Below, one piece after another: positions 46,279 through 54,880 of a stretch of DNA of 64,000 nucleotides. Numbering within the stretch: the first letter of the stretch is position 1; each line of letters begins with the position of its first letter. Source of the stretch: Frigoribacterium sp. PhB160 (lineage in GTDB: Bacteria > Actinomycetota > Actinomycetes > Actinomycetales > Microbacteriaceae). The translations under genes were made by a program, and so were the position numbers. The DNA is taken from contig NZ_RKIE01000001.1 of NCBI RefSeq assembly GCF_003751785.1, forward strand, positions 1,093,564 to 1,157,563. The letters are read 5' to 3'. Below the pieces are notes generated by a model. It was not told the DNA's origin. It made no database searches and saw only the letters and a list, made by a program, of their open reading frames with translations.

Positions 46279-46998
46279 ATGAGCACCCCCGAGGGCGACG
46301 AGCCCACCCCCGCGACGCCCGACGCCGCCAGCGCGAGCGACGCCGTCGGCGACACCGACGCCGTCGACACGACCGACGTCGTCGACGCGACCGACCCCGT
46401 CGACGAGCCCGACCTGCGCGACCTCTTCGAGGAGCAGGCGATGCCGTTCATGGACCAGCTCTATGCCGCCGCCATGCGCATGACCCGCAACCCGGCCGAC
46501 GCGTCCGACCTCGTGCAGGAGACGTTCGTCAAGGCGTTCGCCGCCTTCCGGCAGTTCCAGCAGGGCACGAACCTCAAGGCCTGGCTCTACCGGATCCAGA
46601 CGAACACCTTCATCAACACGTACCGCAAGAAGCAGCGCGACCCCTACCAGGGCACGCTCGACGAGCTGGAGGACTGGCAGCTGGGCGGCGCCGAGTCGGC
46701 GACCCGCGCCTCCGGCTCGACGCGCTCGGCCGAGGCCGAGGCGATCGACCACCTGCCCGACAGCGCCGTGAAGGACGCCCTGCAGAAGGTCCCCGAAGAC
46801 TTCCGCATGGCCGTCTACTTCGCCGACGTCGAGGGCTTCTCCTACCAGGAGATCGCCGACATCATGAAGACCCCCGTGGGCACGGTCATGAGCCGCCTGC
46901 ACCGGGGTCGCCGCCTCCTCCGCGAACTCCTCGCCGACTACGCCCGAGACCGCGGCATCGCGGTGCCGGTCGGCACGACCCCGAAGGGCAAGAGATGA
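46279..46998 (+). CDS. SigR/SigH-type ECF sigma factor
   Basis: The 239-residue protein has an acidic N-terminal extension of about 55 residues made of VDxTD repeats, then region 2 ([62 protein letters not shown]) and region 4 ([44 protein letters not shown]). This matches Streptomyces SigR and mycobacterial SigH, which run the thiol-oxidative stress response. The next gene overlaps by 4 nt and encodes an RsrA-like zinc anti-sigma, which strengthens the call. Confidence 0.92.
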   Translation: MSTPEGDEPTPATPDAASASDAVGDTDAVDTTDVVDATDPVDEPDLRDLFEEQAMPFMDQLYAAAMRMTRNPADASDLVQETFVKAFAAFRQFQQGTNLKAWLYRIQTNTFINTYRKKQRDPYQGTLDELEDWQLGGAESATRASGSTRSAEAEAIDHLPDSAVKDALQKVPEDFRMAVYFADVEGFSYQEIADIMKTPVGTVMSRLHRGRRLLRELLADYARDRGIAVPVGTTPKGKR

Positions 46999-47240
46999 CC
47001 ACCGACAGCGCATGCGAGAAGGCCAAGGCCGAGCTCGAGGAGTTCCTGCACGACGAGCTCTGCCGCGAGGACGCGGCCGACATCCGCGCCCACATGGCGA
47101 CCTGCGCCGACTGCTCCGGCGAGCACGCCGTCGGCCGCGTGCTGACCGACGCCGTCAAGCGCGCCTGCAACGAGACCGCGCCAGAAGACCTGCGCTCGAC
47201 CGTGCTCGCGCGGCTGCGCGACCTCCAGGCCTCGCACTAG
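46995..47240 (+). CDS. RsrA-like zinc anti-sigma factor
   Basis: The 81-residue protein has Cys7, His33, Cys37 and Cys40, i.e. HxxxCxxC with a Cys 26 residues before the His. That is the same spacing as Cys11-His37-Cys41-Cys44 of Streptomyces RsrA; Cys58 parallels its Cys61/62. Oxidation to a disulfide should release zinc and free the sigma factor. The ATG overlaps the sigma stop. It ends at a hairpin built from a GGAGGCGCG pair. Confidence 0.9.
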   Translation: MTTDSACEKAKAELEEFLHDELCREDAADIRAHMATCADCSGEHAVGRVLTDAVKRACNETAPEDLRSTVLARLRDLQASH

Positions 47241-47249
47241 CCCCCACGC

Positions 47250-47286
47250 GGAGGCGCGGGTCGTCACGAGCGGGCCTCGCGCCTCC
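47250..47286 (+). terminator. hairpin after the RsrA-like gene (GGAGGCGCG pair)
   Basis: GGAGGCGCG (47250-47258) faces CGCGCCTCC (47278-47286), 9 nt after the stop codon. Confidence 0.55.
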
Positions 47287-47295
47287 CTCCTGCGC

Positions 47296-47301
47296 TAGCG
47301 T
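47296..47301 (+). promoter_or_regulatory. -10 box of the GNAT gene (leaderless)
   Basis: TAGCGT ends 6 nt before the ATG at 47308. Confidence 0.5.
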
Positions 47302-47307
47302 CGTCGC

Positions 47308-47748
47308 ATGACCGCCACGGTGGAGGTGCTCGGCACCCCGACGCCCGACGACCTCGACGACCTCGTCCGACTCATCAGCCTCCTCGGGCACACGCTCGAC
47401 GCCGAGGTGCTCTCCGCCCGGCTCTCCCGGCTCACCGCCGAGGCCGGCCACCAGACCTGGGTCGTCCGCGACGAGGCCGGCCGTGTCGGTGCCGTCGCCG
47501 GAGCCCACGTCGTGTGGGCGTACAACGACGACGCGCCGACGGCGCAGCTGCTGCTGCTCGTCGTCGGCGAGGAGCTGCGCCGCGACGGCGTCGGCTCGTA
47601 CCTGCTCGGCCACTTCGAGCAGTGGGGCCGGGCGCAGGGTGCCCGCGTGCTCAACGCCGTCTCGGCGGCGGCGACCGACTCGGCGCACCGCTTCTACCGC
47701 AAGCGCGGGTACCACGAGGCGGGCGTCCGCTACTCCAAGCTCGTCTGA
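47308..47748 (+). CDS. GNAT family N-acetyltransferase
   Basis: The 146-residue protein has the GNAT fold: LLLLVVGEELRRDGVGSYLLGHFEQWGRAQGA holds the Q/RxxGxG/A acetyl-CoA loop (RRDGVG), followed by FYRKRGYHEAGVRYSK at the end. N-terminal sequence DLVRLISLLGHTLDAEVLSARLSRL resembles aminoglycoside-type and small-molecule acetyltransferases; the substrate is unknown. The ATG has a TAGCGT box 6 nt upstream. Confidence 0.88.
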   Translation: MTATVEVLGTPTPDDLDDLVRLISLLGHTLDAEVLSARLSRLTAEAGHQTWVVRDEAGRVGAVAGAHVVWAYNDDAPTAQLLLLVVGEELRRDGVGSYLLGHFEQWGRAQGARVLNAVSAAATDSAHRFYRKRGYHEAGVRYSKLV

Positions 47749-47770
47749 CTCCTGACTCCTGACTCCTGAC
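47746..47770 (+). repeat. TGACTCC tandem repeat carrying stops in three frames
   Basis: Three full 7-bp units and a partial fourth begin at the GNAT stop codon. Each unit holds a TGA; because the unit is 7 bp the TGAs fall in all three frames. Confidence 0.85.
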
Positions 47771-47774
47771 GCCG

Positions 47775-47822
47775 GACGACGAGGGCCCGGGACCGCCGCA
47801 GCGGTCCCGGGCCCTCGTCGTC
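47775..47822. terminator. strong bidirectional terminator between GNAT and kgd
   Basis: A perfect 22-bp inverted repeat (47775-47796 and 47801-47822) with loop CGCA lies between the convergent genes. Confidence 0.88.
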
Positions 47823-47840
47823 GCGGGCGGGCGGCGCCGA

Positions 47841-50800
47841 CTAGAGGTCGAGGGCCCCCGAGATCAGCTCGGCCTGCTGCGCCGCGCTCGCCTTCGTCGA
47901 GCCGGCTGCGGGGGAGGCCGACGCCGGACGCGACGAGACCGTGATCGGCCGGTCGAGGTGCTTCTGCAGCTCGAGGACGACGAACGGCCAGGCGCCCTGG
48001 TTCTCCGGCTCCTCCTGGGCCCAGACCAGCTCGGCGTGCGGGTAGCGCGACAGCACCTCGCGGATGCGCTCGAGCGGCAGCGGGTAGAGCTGCTCGAGCC
48101 GCACCAAGGCGATCTCGTCGCCCACGCCGCGCTTCTCGAGCTCGGCCTGCAGGTCGTAGTGGATCTTGCCCGAGTGCAGCACGATGCGCTTCGTCGCCGA
48201 CGGGTCGGTGACCCGCGTGCAGTCGAGCACCGGCTCGAAGCGGCCCGAGGTGAAGGCGTCGACGCCGCTCGTCGCGCCGCGGAGGCGCAGCATCGCCTTC
48301 GGCGTGAAGACGACCAGCGGCCGGCGCGGCCGGGCGTAGGCCTGGCGACGCAGCAGGTGGAAGTACGACGCCGGGGTCGACGGGCGCGCGATCGTCATGT
48401 TGTCCTCCGCGCACAGCTGGAGGAAGCGCTCCATGCGAGCCGACGAGTGGTCGGGGCCCTGGCCCTCGTAGCCGTGCGGCAGGAGGAGGACGACGCTCGA
48501 GCGCTGGCCCCACTTCTGCTCGGCGCTCGAGATGAACTCGTCGATGACCGTCTGGGCGCCGTTCGCGAAGTCGCCGAACTGCGCCTCCCAGAGGACGAGG
48601 GCGTCGGCGCGCTCGACCGAGTAGCCGTACTCGAACGCCATCGCCGCGTACTCGCTGAGGAGCGAGTCGTAGATCCAGAGCATCGCCTGGTCGTCGGTGA
48701 TGTTCTGGAGCGGCAGCCACTCCTGCCCGTTCTCGCGGTCGTGCAGCACCGAGTGCCGCTGCACGAATGTGCCGCGGCGGCTGTCCTGGCCCGCGAGGCG
48801 GACCGGCGTGCCCTCGGTCAGGACCGAGCCCATCGCGAGCAGCTCGCCGAAGGCCCAGTCGATGCCGCCGTTCCGGCTCATGTCGACGCGCTTCTTCAGC
48901 AGCTGCGAGAGCTTCGGGTGCACCGAGAAGCCCTCGGGCGGGTTGTCGTGGGCGTCGCCGATGGCATGGATCAGCTCGAGCGGCACCCCGGTCGAGTCGG
49001 GCTCGCCCGAGGCGTCGTCGCGCTGCGAGACGGGTCGCTCGAGGTCGTCGACGTCGCCGGCGTCGCCGGTCACGATCGGCATCGAGCCGGTCTGCGCGGC
49101 GTGCGTCTCCGCGAACGCCCGCTCGAGGCGGTCCTGGAAGTCGCGGTGCGCCCCGTCGTACTCCTCCTGCGTGATGTCGCCACGGCCGACGAGCGCCTCG
49201 GTGTAGAGGGTGCGGACGCTGCGCTTGGCCTCGATGAGGTTGTACATCAGCGGCTGCGTCATCGACGGGTCGTCGCCCTCGTTGTGCCCGCGCCGGCGGT
49301 AGCAGACGAGGTCGACGACGACGTCGCGGTGGAACTCCTGGCGGTACGAGAACGCGAGCTCGGCGACGCGGGCGACGGCCTCGGGGTCGTCGCCGTTGAC
49401 GTGGAAGACCGGGGCCTGGATCGTCTTCGCGACGTCGGTCGAGTAGACCGACGAGCGCGACTCGGTCGGCGGCGTCGTGAAGCCGACCTGGTTGTTGATG
49501 ACGACGTGGATCGTGCCCCCGACCCGGTAGCCGCGCAGCTGCGACATCTGGAGCGTCTCGACGACGACCCCCTGGCCGGCCATGGCCGCGTCGCCGTGGA
49601 CGAGGATCGGCAGCGTGCCGAAGACGCCCCTCGGGCCGCGGTCTTGCTTGGCGCGGACGATGCCCTCGAGCACGCCGTCGCCGGCCTCGAGGTGGGACGG
49701 GTTCGCCGCGATGTAGACCGGGATGGTCTCGCCGGAGGCGCTCGTGAACTCGCCCTCGGTGCCGAGGTGGTACTTGACGTCGCCCGAGCCCTGCACCGTC
49801 CGTGGGTCTTGGGTGCCCTCGAACTCGCGGAAGATCTGCCCGTAGGTCTTGCCGGCGATGTTCGTCAGCACGTTGAGGCGGCCCCGGTGGGCCATGCCGA
49901 TCGCGACCTCCTCCAGGTCGGCGCGCGCCGCCTCCTGGATGACGGTGTCGAGGAGGGCGATGGCCGACTCGCCGCCCTCGAGGCTGAAGCGCTTCTGGCC
50001 GACGTACTTCGTCTGGAGGAAGGTCTCGAAGGCCTCGGCCTCGTTGAGCTTGCCGAGGATGCGCATCTGCTCGTCGTGCGACGGCTTCACGTAGGGCACC
50101 TCGACGTGCTGCTGCACCCAGGTGCGCTGCGCAGGATCTTGGATGTGCATGTACTCGACGCCGATCGTGCGGCAGTACGAGTCGCGGAGGATGCCGAGCA
50201 CGTCGCGGAGGAGTGCCGACGTGCGACCGCCGAGGCCGCCCGTGACGAACTCGCGGTCGAGGTCCCAGAAAGTCAGCCCGTGGCTCTCGATCGCGAGGTC
50301 GGGGTGCGTGCGCTGGCGGTACTCGAGCGGGTCGATGTCGGCCATGAGGTGGCCGCGCACCCGGTAGCTGTTGATGAGCTCCTGCACGCGGGCGGTCTTG
50401 CCGACGCGCTCGGCGAGGTTGACGTTGATGTCGGGGTGCCAGTGGATCGGCTCGTACGGGATGCGGAGGGCCGCGAAGATGTCCTCGTAGAAGCCGCGCT
50501 GCCCCATCAGCAGCTCGGAGACCTTCTTGAGGAACTCGCCCGAGCCGGCGCCCTGGATGACGCGGTGGTCGTAGGTGCTCGTGAGGGTGATCGTCTTGCC
50601 GATGCCGAGCTCGACGAGCGTCTTCGCCGACGTGCCCTGGAACTCGGCGGGGTAGTCGAGGGCGCCGGCGCCGATGATCGAGCCGGCCCCGCGCATGAGG
50701 CGCGGCACGCTGTGCACGGTGCCGATGCCGCCCGGGTTCGTCAGCGAGATCGTGTTGCCCTGGAAGTCGGCGGCGCCGAGCTTGTTGTCGCGGGCGCGCT

Positions 50801-51677
50801 TCACCACGTCCTCGTAGGCCGACAGGAAGTCGGCGAAGGTCATCTCGTCGGCCTTCTTGATGCCGGGCACGAGGAGGGCGCGGGTGCCGTCGGGCTTCGG
50901 GATGTCGATCGCGAGCCCGAGGTTGACGTGCGCCGGCGTCACGACCGACGGCTTGCCGTCGACCTCGTCGTAGAAGACGTTCTGGCTGGGGAACTCCTTC
51001 AGCGCCTGGACCAGGGCCCAGCCGATGAGGTGCGTGAACGAGACCTTGCCGCCGCGGGCACGCTTCAGGTGGTTGTTGATGACGATGCGGTTGTCGATCA
51101 TCAGCTTGGCCGGGACGCTGCGGACGCTCGTCGCGGTCGGGACGGTGAGGCTCGCGTCCATGTTCGTCGCGAGCGACTTCGCCATGCCGCGGAGGGGGGC
51201 GACAGTGGCCTCGGCCTCCGGGACGGGCTGCTCGCCGGCCGAGGGCTTCGCGGCCGGCTTCGCGGGCGACTCGGCGGGGATCGGCTTCGCCGAGGGCTCG
51301 ACGGAGGTGGTGCGGGCGGCCTTCTTGCCGGCCGGGGCGGCGGGCGCGGGGGCCGGGGCGGCGGGCTCGTTCTCGCCGGGGGCGCCGACGACCTCGTCGG
51401 GGACCTGCGCCTGACCGCCCTCGGTCGACGCGCCTCCGGTGCTCGGGGCGGGCTCGGCGGCGTCGGACGTCGGCGCCGACGCGGAGGCCGGAGCGGGGGA
51501 GGAGCCAGCCTCGGCGCGGTCGGCGGGCACGTAGGCCTCGAGCACGGGCCACCACGACTCGTCGACGGAGTTCTTGTCGACCACCCACTGCTCGTAGAGC
51601 TCGTCGACCAGCCACTCGTTGGCGCCGAACCCCGCCGTCGCGCCCTCGTCCGTCGTACCCGTCACGTGGCTCGTCAC
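47841..51677 (-). CDS. kgd: multifunctional 2-oxoglutarate decarboxylase/dehydrogenase E1-E2 fusion
   Basis: The 1278-residue protein combines the E1 of 2-oxoglutarate dehydrogenase with an E2 acyltransferase core, as in mycobacteria and corynebacteria (Kgd/OdhA). The N-terminal 45 residues are the E1-type helix (ANEWLVDELYEQW). An Ala/Pro-rich linker follows, then the E2 core (about residues 165-400) ending with YDHRVIQGAGSGEFL; no lipoyl domain. The E1 part runs from about 420 to the end: IGMAHRGRLNVLTNIAG, the thiamine site GDAAMAGQGVVVETLQMSQLRGY, VCYRRRGHNEGDDP. In relatives it is held inactive by the FHA protein GarA/OdhI. The GTG start has GGAGAG about 15 nt upstream. Confidence 0.96.
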   Translation of the reverse strand: MTSHVTGTTDEGATAGFGANEWLVDELYEQWVVDKNSVDESWWPVLEAYVPADRAEAGSSPAPASASAPTSDAAEPAPSTGGASTEGGQAQVPDEVVGAPGENEPAAPAPAPAAPAGKKAARTTSVEPSAKPIPAESPAKPAAKPSAGEQPVPEAEATVAPLRGMAKSLATNMDASLTVPTATSVRSVPAKLMIDNRIVINNHLKRARGGKVSFTHLIGWALVQALKEFPSQNVFYDEVDGKPSVVTPAHVNLGLAIDIPKPDGTRALLVPGIKKADEMTFADFLSAYEDVVKRARDNKLGAADFQGNTISLTNPGGIGTVHSVPRLMRGAGSIIGAGALDYPAEFQGTSAKTLVELGIGKTITLTSTYDHRVIQGAGSGEFLKKVSELLMGQRGFYEDIFAALRIPYEPIHWHPDINVNLAERVGKTARVQELINSYRVRGHLMADIDPLEYRQRTHPDLAIESHGLTFWDLDREFVTGGLGGRTSALLRDVLGILRDSYCRTIGVEYMHIQDPAQRTWVQQHVEVPYVKPSHDEQMRILGKLNEAEAFETFLQTKYVGQKRFSLEGGESAIALLDTVIQEAARADLEEVAIGMAHRGRLNVLTNIAGKTYGQIFREFEGTQDPRTVQGSGDVKYHLGTEGEFTSASGETIPVYIAANPSHLEAGDGVLEGIVRAKQDRGPRGVFGTLPILVHGDAAMAGQGVVVETLQMSQLRGYRVGGTIHVVINNQVGFTTPPTESRSSVYSTDVAKTIQAPVFHVNGDDPEAVARVAELAFSYRQEFHRDVVVDLVCYRRRGHNEGDDPSMTQPLMYNLIEAKRSVRTLYTEALVGRGDITQEEYDGAHRDFQDRLERAFAETHAAQTGSMPIVTGDAGDVDDLERPVSQRDDASGEPDSTGVPLELIHAIGDAHDNPPEGFSVHPKLSQLLKKRVDMSRNGGIDWAFGELLAMGSVLTEGTPVRLAGQDSRRGTFVQRHSVLHDRENGQEWLPLQNITDDQAMLWIYDSLLSEYAAMAFEYGYSVERADALVLWEAQFGDFANGAQTVIDEFISSAEQKWGQRSSVVLLLPHGYEGQGPDHSSARMERFLQLCAEDNMTIARPSTPASYFHLLRRQAYARPRRPLVVFTPKAMLRLRGATSGVDAFTSGRFEPVLDCTRVTDPSATKRIVLHSGKIHYDLQAELEKRGVGDEIALVRLEQLYPLPLERIREVLSRYPHAELVWAQEEPENQGAWPFVVLELQKHLDRPITVSSRPASASPAAGSTKASAAQQAELISGALDL

Positions 51678-51787
51678 AGCCGATCGCCCACTCTCCGTTG
51701 ATTGTTGATCAGTCCGTGGGCGGCGACGCCCACGAGGCCCCAGCTTAATCGCACCCGGACGACCTCGGCTGGTCGACTCTCAGGGAT

Positions 51788-51793
51788 TACCGT
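51788..51793 (+). promoter_or_regulatory. -10 box of guaB1 (leaderless)
   Basis: TACCGT ends 7 nt before the ATG at 51801. Confidence 0.45.
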
Positions 51794-51800
51794 AGGTCGC

Positions 51801-53240
51801 ATGAGGTTCTACGAGACGACGCCGACCCACGACCTGACGTACTCCGACGTGTTCCTCGTCCCGAGCCGGTCGTCGGTGGCGAGCCGCCTCGACGTCTCGC
51901 TGGTCCCGGGCGACGGCACGGGCGCGACGATCCCCATCGTCTCGGCGAACATGAACTCGGTCACCGGCCCGCGCCTCGCGGCGACGCTCGCCCGCCGCGG
52001 CGGCCTCGGGGTGCTGCCGCAGGACATGCCGCTGCAGCAGCTCGACGCGGCGATCCGCTGGGTGAAGGCGCAGCCGGTCGACTACGACACCCCGTACGCC
52101 CTCGACCCGGGCGAGACCGTCGCCGCGGCGCTCACCCGCGTGCCCGCCGTCGAGGGGCACGGCATCGTCCTGCACGACGCCGACGGTGGCTACCTCGGCT
52201 GCATCGCCGCGTCGCGGCTGGCCACCGCCCCGCGCGACGCCGTCCTCGGCGACCTGCTCCACGGGGCGCTCACCTCGCTCGACGCCGACGACGTCGAGAG
52301 CCCGCGGGCCGCGTTCGACCGGATGGTCGCGGCCGAGATCGACTTCGCGCCGGTGCTCCGCCACGGCCGGGTGATCGGCACCGTCAGCCGCAAGAGCGCG
52401 CTGCGCTCGACCCTGTACCAGCCCGCGGTCGACGGCGACGGACGCCTGCGCGTCGCGGCCGCGGTCGGCATCAACGGCGACGTGGCCGAGAAGGCCTCGG
52501 CCCTCGCGGCGGCGGGCGTCGACGTGCTCGTGCTCGACACCGCGCACGGCGACCAGGACGCCATGGTCCGGGCCGTCCGCACCGTGTCGGGCCTCGGCCT
52601 CGGCCTGCCCCTCGTCGCCGGCAACGTCGTGACCGAGGACGCCGTGCACCACCTCGTCGGCGCGGGCGCCACCATCGTCAAGGTCGGCGTCGGGCCGGGC
52701 GCCATGTGCACCACCCGCATGATGACGGCGGTCGGGCGCCCGCAGTTCTCCGCCGTGCTCGAGACGGCGGCCACCGCGCGGGCGCTCGGCGCGCACGTCT
52801 GGGCCGACGGCGGGGTGCGGTACCCCCGCGACGTCGCCCTCGCCCTCGCCGCCGGCGCGTCGTCGGTGATGATCGGCTCGTGGTTCGCCGGCACGATCGA
52901 GGCGCCCGGCGAGCTCGCGACCGACGAGGCGGGCGCCCTCTACAAGGAGAGCTGGGGCATGGCCTCGACGAAGGCCGTCGAGGGCCGCTTCGGCCGGCTC
53001 GACCCGTACGAGCTGGCCCGCAAGACCCTCTTCGCCGAGGGCATCTCGTCGTCGCGCATCTACCTCGACCCGTTGCGGCCGAGCGTCGAGGACCTGCTCG
53101 ACATGATCACCTCGGGCGTCCGCAGCTCGTTCACCTACGCGGGGGCCCGCAGCCTCCCCGAGTTCGCCGAGCGCGCGCTCGTCGGCGTGCAGTCGGCCGC
53201 CGGGTACGAGGAGGGCAAGGCGCTGCCGGTCAGCTGGTAG
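51801..53240 (+). CDS. guaB1: GuaB1-type IMP dehydrogenase/GMP reductase family protein
   Basis: The 479-residue protein has the IMPDH/GMPR barrel: DLTYSDVFLVPSRS, a CBS-domain insert (about residues 93-200), VLDTAHGDQDAMVRAVR, and the catalytic loop GVGPGAMCTTRMMTAVGRPQ with Cys303. Actinobacteria carry GuaB2 (the true IMPDH) and GuaB1; the mycobacterial GuaB1 was shown to act as a GMP reductase regulated through its CBS domains. I follow that for this protein by similarity. The ATG at 51801 is backed by a TACCGT box. Confidence 0.9.
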   Translation: MRFYETTPTHDLTYSDVFLVPSRSSVASRLDVSLVPGDGTGATIPIVSANMNSVTGPRLAATLARRGGLGVLPQDMPLQQLDAAIRWVKAQPVDYDTPYALDPGETVAAALTRVPAVEGHGIVLHDADGGYLGCIAASRLATAPRDAVLGDLLHGALTSLDADDVESPRAAFDRMVAAEIDFAPVLRHGRVIGTVSRKSALRSTLYQPAVDGDGRLRVAAAVGINGDVAEKASALAAAGVDVLVLDTAHGDQDAMVRAVRTVSGLGLGLPLVAGNVVTEDAVHHLVGAGATIVKVGVGPGAMCTTRMMTAVGRPQFSAVLETAATARALGAHVWADGGVRYPRDVALALAAGASSVMIGSWFAGTIEAPGELATDEAGALYKESWGMASTKAVEGRFGRLDPYELARKTLFAEGISSSRIYLDPLRPSVEDLLDMITSGVRSSFTYAGARSLPEFAERALVGVQSAAGYEEGKALPVSW

Positions 53241-53306
53241 CGCCGGAGGTGCGGGGAGCGCACCCGGGGCGGGCCGGCCGGTGTGGTGGGGCGCGCCTCC
53301 TGACGC

Positions 53307-53312
53307 TAAGAT
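53307..53312 (+). promoter_or_regulatory. -10 box of the CBS operon
   Basis: TAAGAT ends 9 nt before the ATG at 53322, which opens a 24-codon leader frame. Confidence 0.5.
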
Positions 53313-53321
53313 CGCTCGTCT

Positions 53322-53396
53322 ATGGATGACCCTCCGTCTCAGACGTCCGCGCCCTCCGCCCCCCGCCTCCTCGAGCGGGGTGACCGCCCGCTGTGA
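53322..53396 (+). CDS. possible 24-aa leader peptide overlapping the CBS gene start
   Basis: A leaderless-type ATG opens a frame whose product begins MDDPPSQTSAPSAP and ends LLERGDRPL. Its TGA (53394-53396) overlaps the GTG start of the next gene (53393) as GTGA. No function is implied by the peptide; it may only bring ribosomes to the weak GTG start. Confidence 0.4.
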   Translation: MDDPPSQTSAPSAPRLLERGDRPL

Positions 53397-54880
53397 ACGA
53401 GTGGATCCTGCTCGGCATCGGCCTCGTGCTGACGATCGGCACCGGCCTCTTCGTCGCCAGCGAGTTCTCGTTGGTCAACCTCGACCGCAGCGACCTCGAG
53501 GCCCGTCAGTCGAAGGGCGAGAAGGGGCTCGCGCCGACGATCGGCGCGCTGCGCATCACGTCGACGCACCTCTCGAGCGCCCAGCTCGGCATCACGCTGA
53601 CGACGCTGCTCACCGGCTACACCATGGAGCCCGCGATCTCGCGGCTGCTCGAGCCGCCGCTCACCGCGGTCGGCGTCCCCGAGCCGGTCGTGACCGTGGG
53701 CGCCCCGATCGTCTCGATCGTCGTCGCGACCCTGCTGTCGATGATCGTCGGCGAGCTCGTCCCGAAGAACTTCGCGCTCGCGCTGCCGCTCCGCACCGCC
53801 AAGCTCGTCATCCCGTTCCAGGTCGGCTTCACGACGGTGTTCAAGCCCGCCGTCGCGCTGCTCAACAACACGGCCAACGCGATCCTCCGTGGGATCGGCA
53901 TCGAGCCGAAGGAGGAGCTCTCGGGCGCCCGCACGGCCGAGGAGCTCTCGTCGCTCGTCCGCCGGTCGGCCTTCGAGGGCAGCCTCGAGGGCGACACGGC
54001 CCTGTTGCTCGCCCGCACCCTGGCGTTCAGCGACCACACCGCCTCCGACGTCATGACGCCGCGCCCGCGGCTCTCGACCGTGGCCCGCACCGACTCGGCC
54101 GAGACCGTGCTGCAGCTCGCGCGCCGCACCGGGCTGTCGCGCTTCCCCGTGACCGACGACGGCATCGACGACGTCGTGGGCCTCGTGCACGTCAAGCAGG
54201 CCGTCTCGGTGCCGCGCGAGAAGCGGGCCGACGTGCCCGTCTCGGCGCTCCAGACCGACGCGGTGCGCGTGCCCGAGACGATGACCCTCGACAACCTGCT
54301 CGGCGAGGTGCGCGGCCGTGGGTACCAGATGGCCGTCGTCGTCGACGAGTACGGCGGCACCGCCGGCGTCGTCACCCTGGAGGACCTCATCGAGGAGCTC
54401 GTCGGGGAGGTCTCCGACGAGCACGACCGCAGTCGGGTCGACGTCGTGCGCTCGCGCAACTGGCTGACCTTCCCGGGCCTGCTCCGGCCCGACGAGCTGC
54501 TCGAGCGCGCGTCGGTCAAGGTGCCCGAGGAGGGCCCCTACGAGACCGTCGGCGGCTGGCTCATGAGCGAGCTCGGCCGCCTGCCGGTCGCGGGCGACGT
54601 CGTCGAGACCGAGGACGGCACGTTCCGCGTGGAGCGCCTCGACGGGCGCCGCATCGACCGCATCCGGTTCACCCCGACGCCCGACCCCGTGCCCGGCGAG
54701 GGCGACGGGGGAGCCGACGCCGAGGGTGCCCGGGGCGGGACGAGCGACGACGCGACGGACGCGACGGGGTCGACCCGCGCCTCCGGCGGGGCCTCGTCGC
54801 AGATCGCCGGGGCCCGCGCGGCCCGGGCACCGCGAGCCCCGCGCGGCGACCGCGCCCGCACGAAGGAGACGAGCCGATGA
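53393..54880 (+). CDS. CorC/HlyC-like membrane protein with CNNM and CBS domains (1 of 2)
   Basis: The 495-residue protein has an N-terminal CNNM (DUF21) membrane domain of three to four helices (residues 1-150; GTGLFVASEFSLVNLDRSDLEAR), a CBS pair (about 200-330; DVMTPRPRLSTV, SRFPVTDD, VDEYGGTAGVVTLEDLIEELVGEV), a CorC-HlyC domain (about 345-430), and a disordered basic tail. The family includes Mg/Co efflux and transport regulators. The GTG start follows a leader frame; no strong ribosome site is seen. The stop overlaps the next paralogue. Confidence 0.9.
   Translation: MNEWILLGIGLVLTIGTGLFVASEFSLVNLDRSDLEARQSKGEKGLAPTIGALRITSTHLSSAQLGITLTTLLTGYTMEPAISRLLEPPLTAVGVPEPVVTVGAPIVSIVVATLLSMIVGELVPKNFALALPLRTAKLVIPFQVGFTTVFKPAVALLNNTANAILRGIGIEPKEELSGARTAEELSSLVRRSAFEGSLEGDTALLLARTLAFSDHTASDVMTPRPRLSTVARTDSAETVLQLARRTGLSRFPVTDDGIDDVVGLVHVKQAVSVPREKRADVPVSALQTDAVRVPETMTLDNLLGEVRGRGYQMAVVVDEYGGTAGVVTLEDLIEELVGEVSDEHDRSRVDVVRSRNWLTFPGLLRPDELLERASVKVPEEGPYETVGGWLMSELGRLPVAGDVVETEDGTFRVERLDGRRIDRIRFTPTPDPVPGEGDGGADAEGARGGTSDDATDATGSTRASGGASSQIAGARAARAPRAPRGDRARTKETSR

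Noticed and set aside
47958-51701. A plus-strand open frame of more than 1200 codons opposite kgd.
   Set aside because: The minus-strand kgd is unmistakable. At this GC content the opposite frame stays open by codon bias; the product is low-complexity Arg/Val/Leu-rich.
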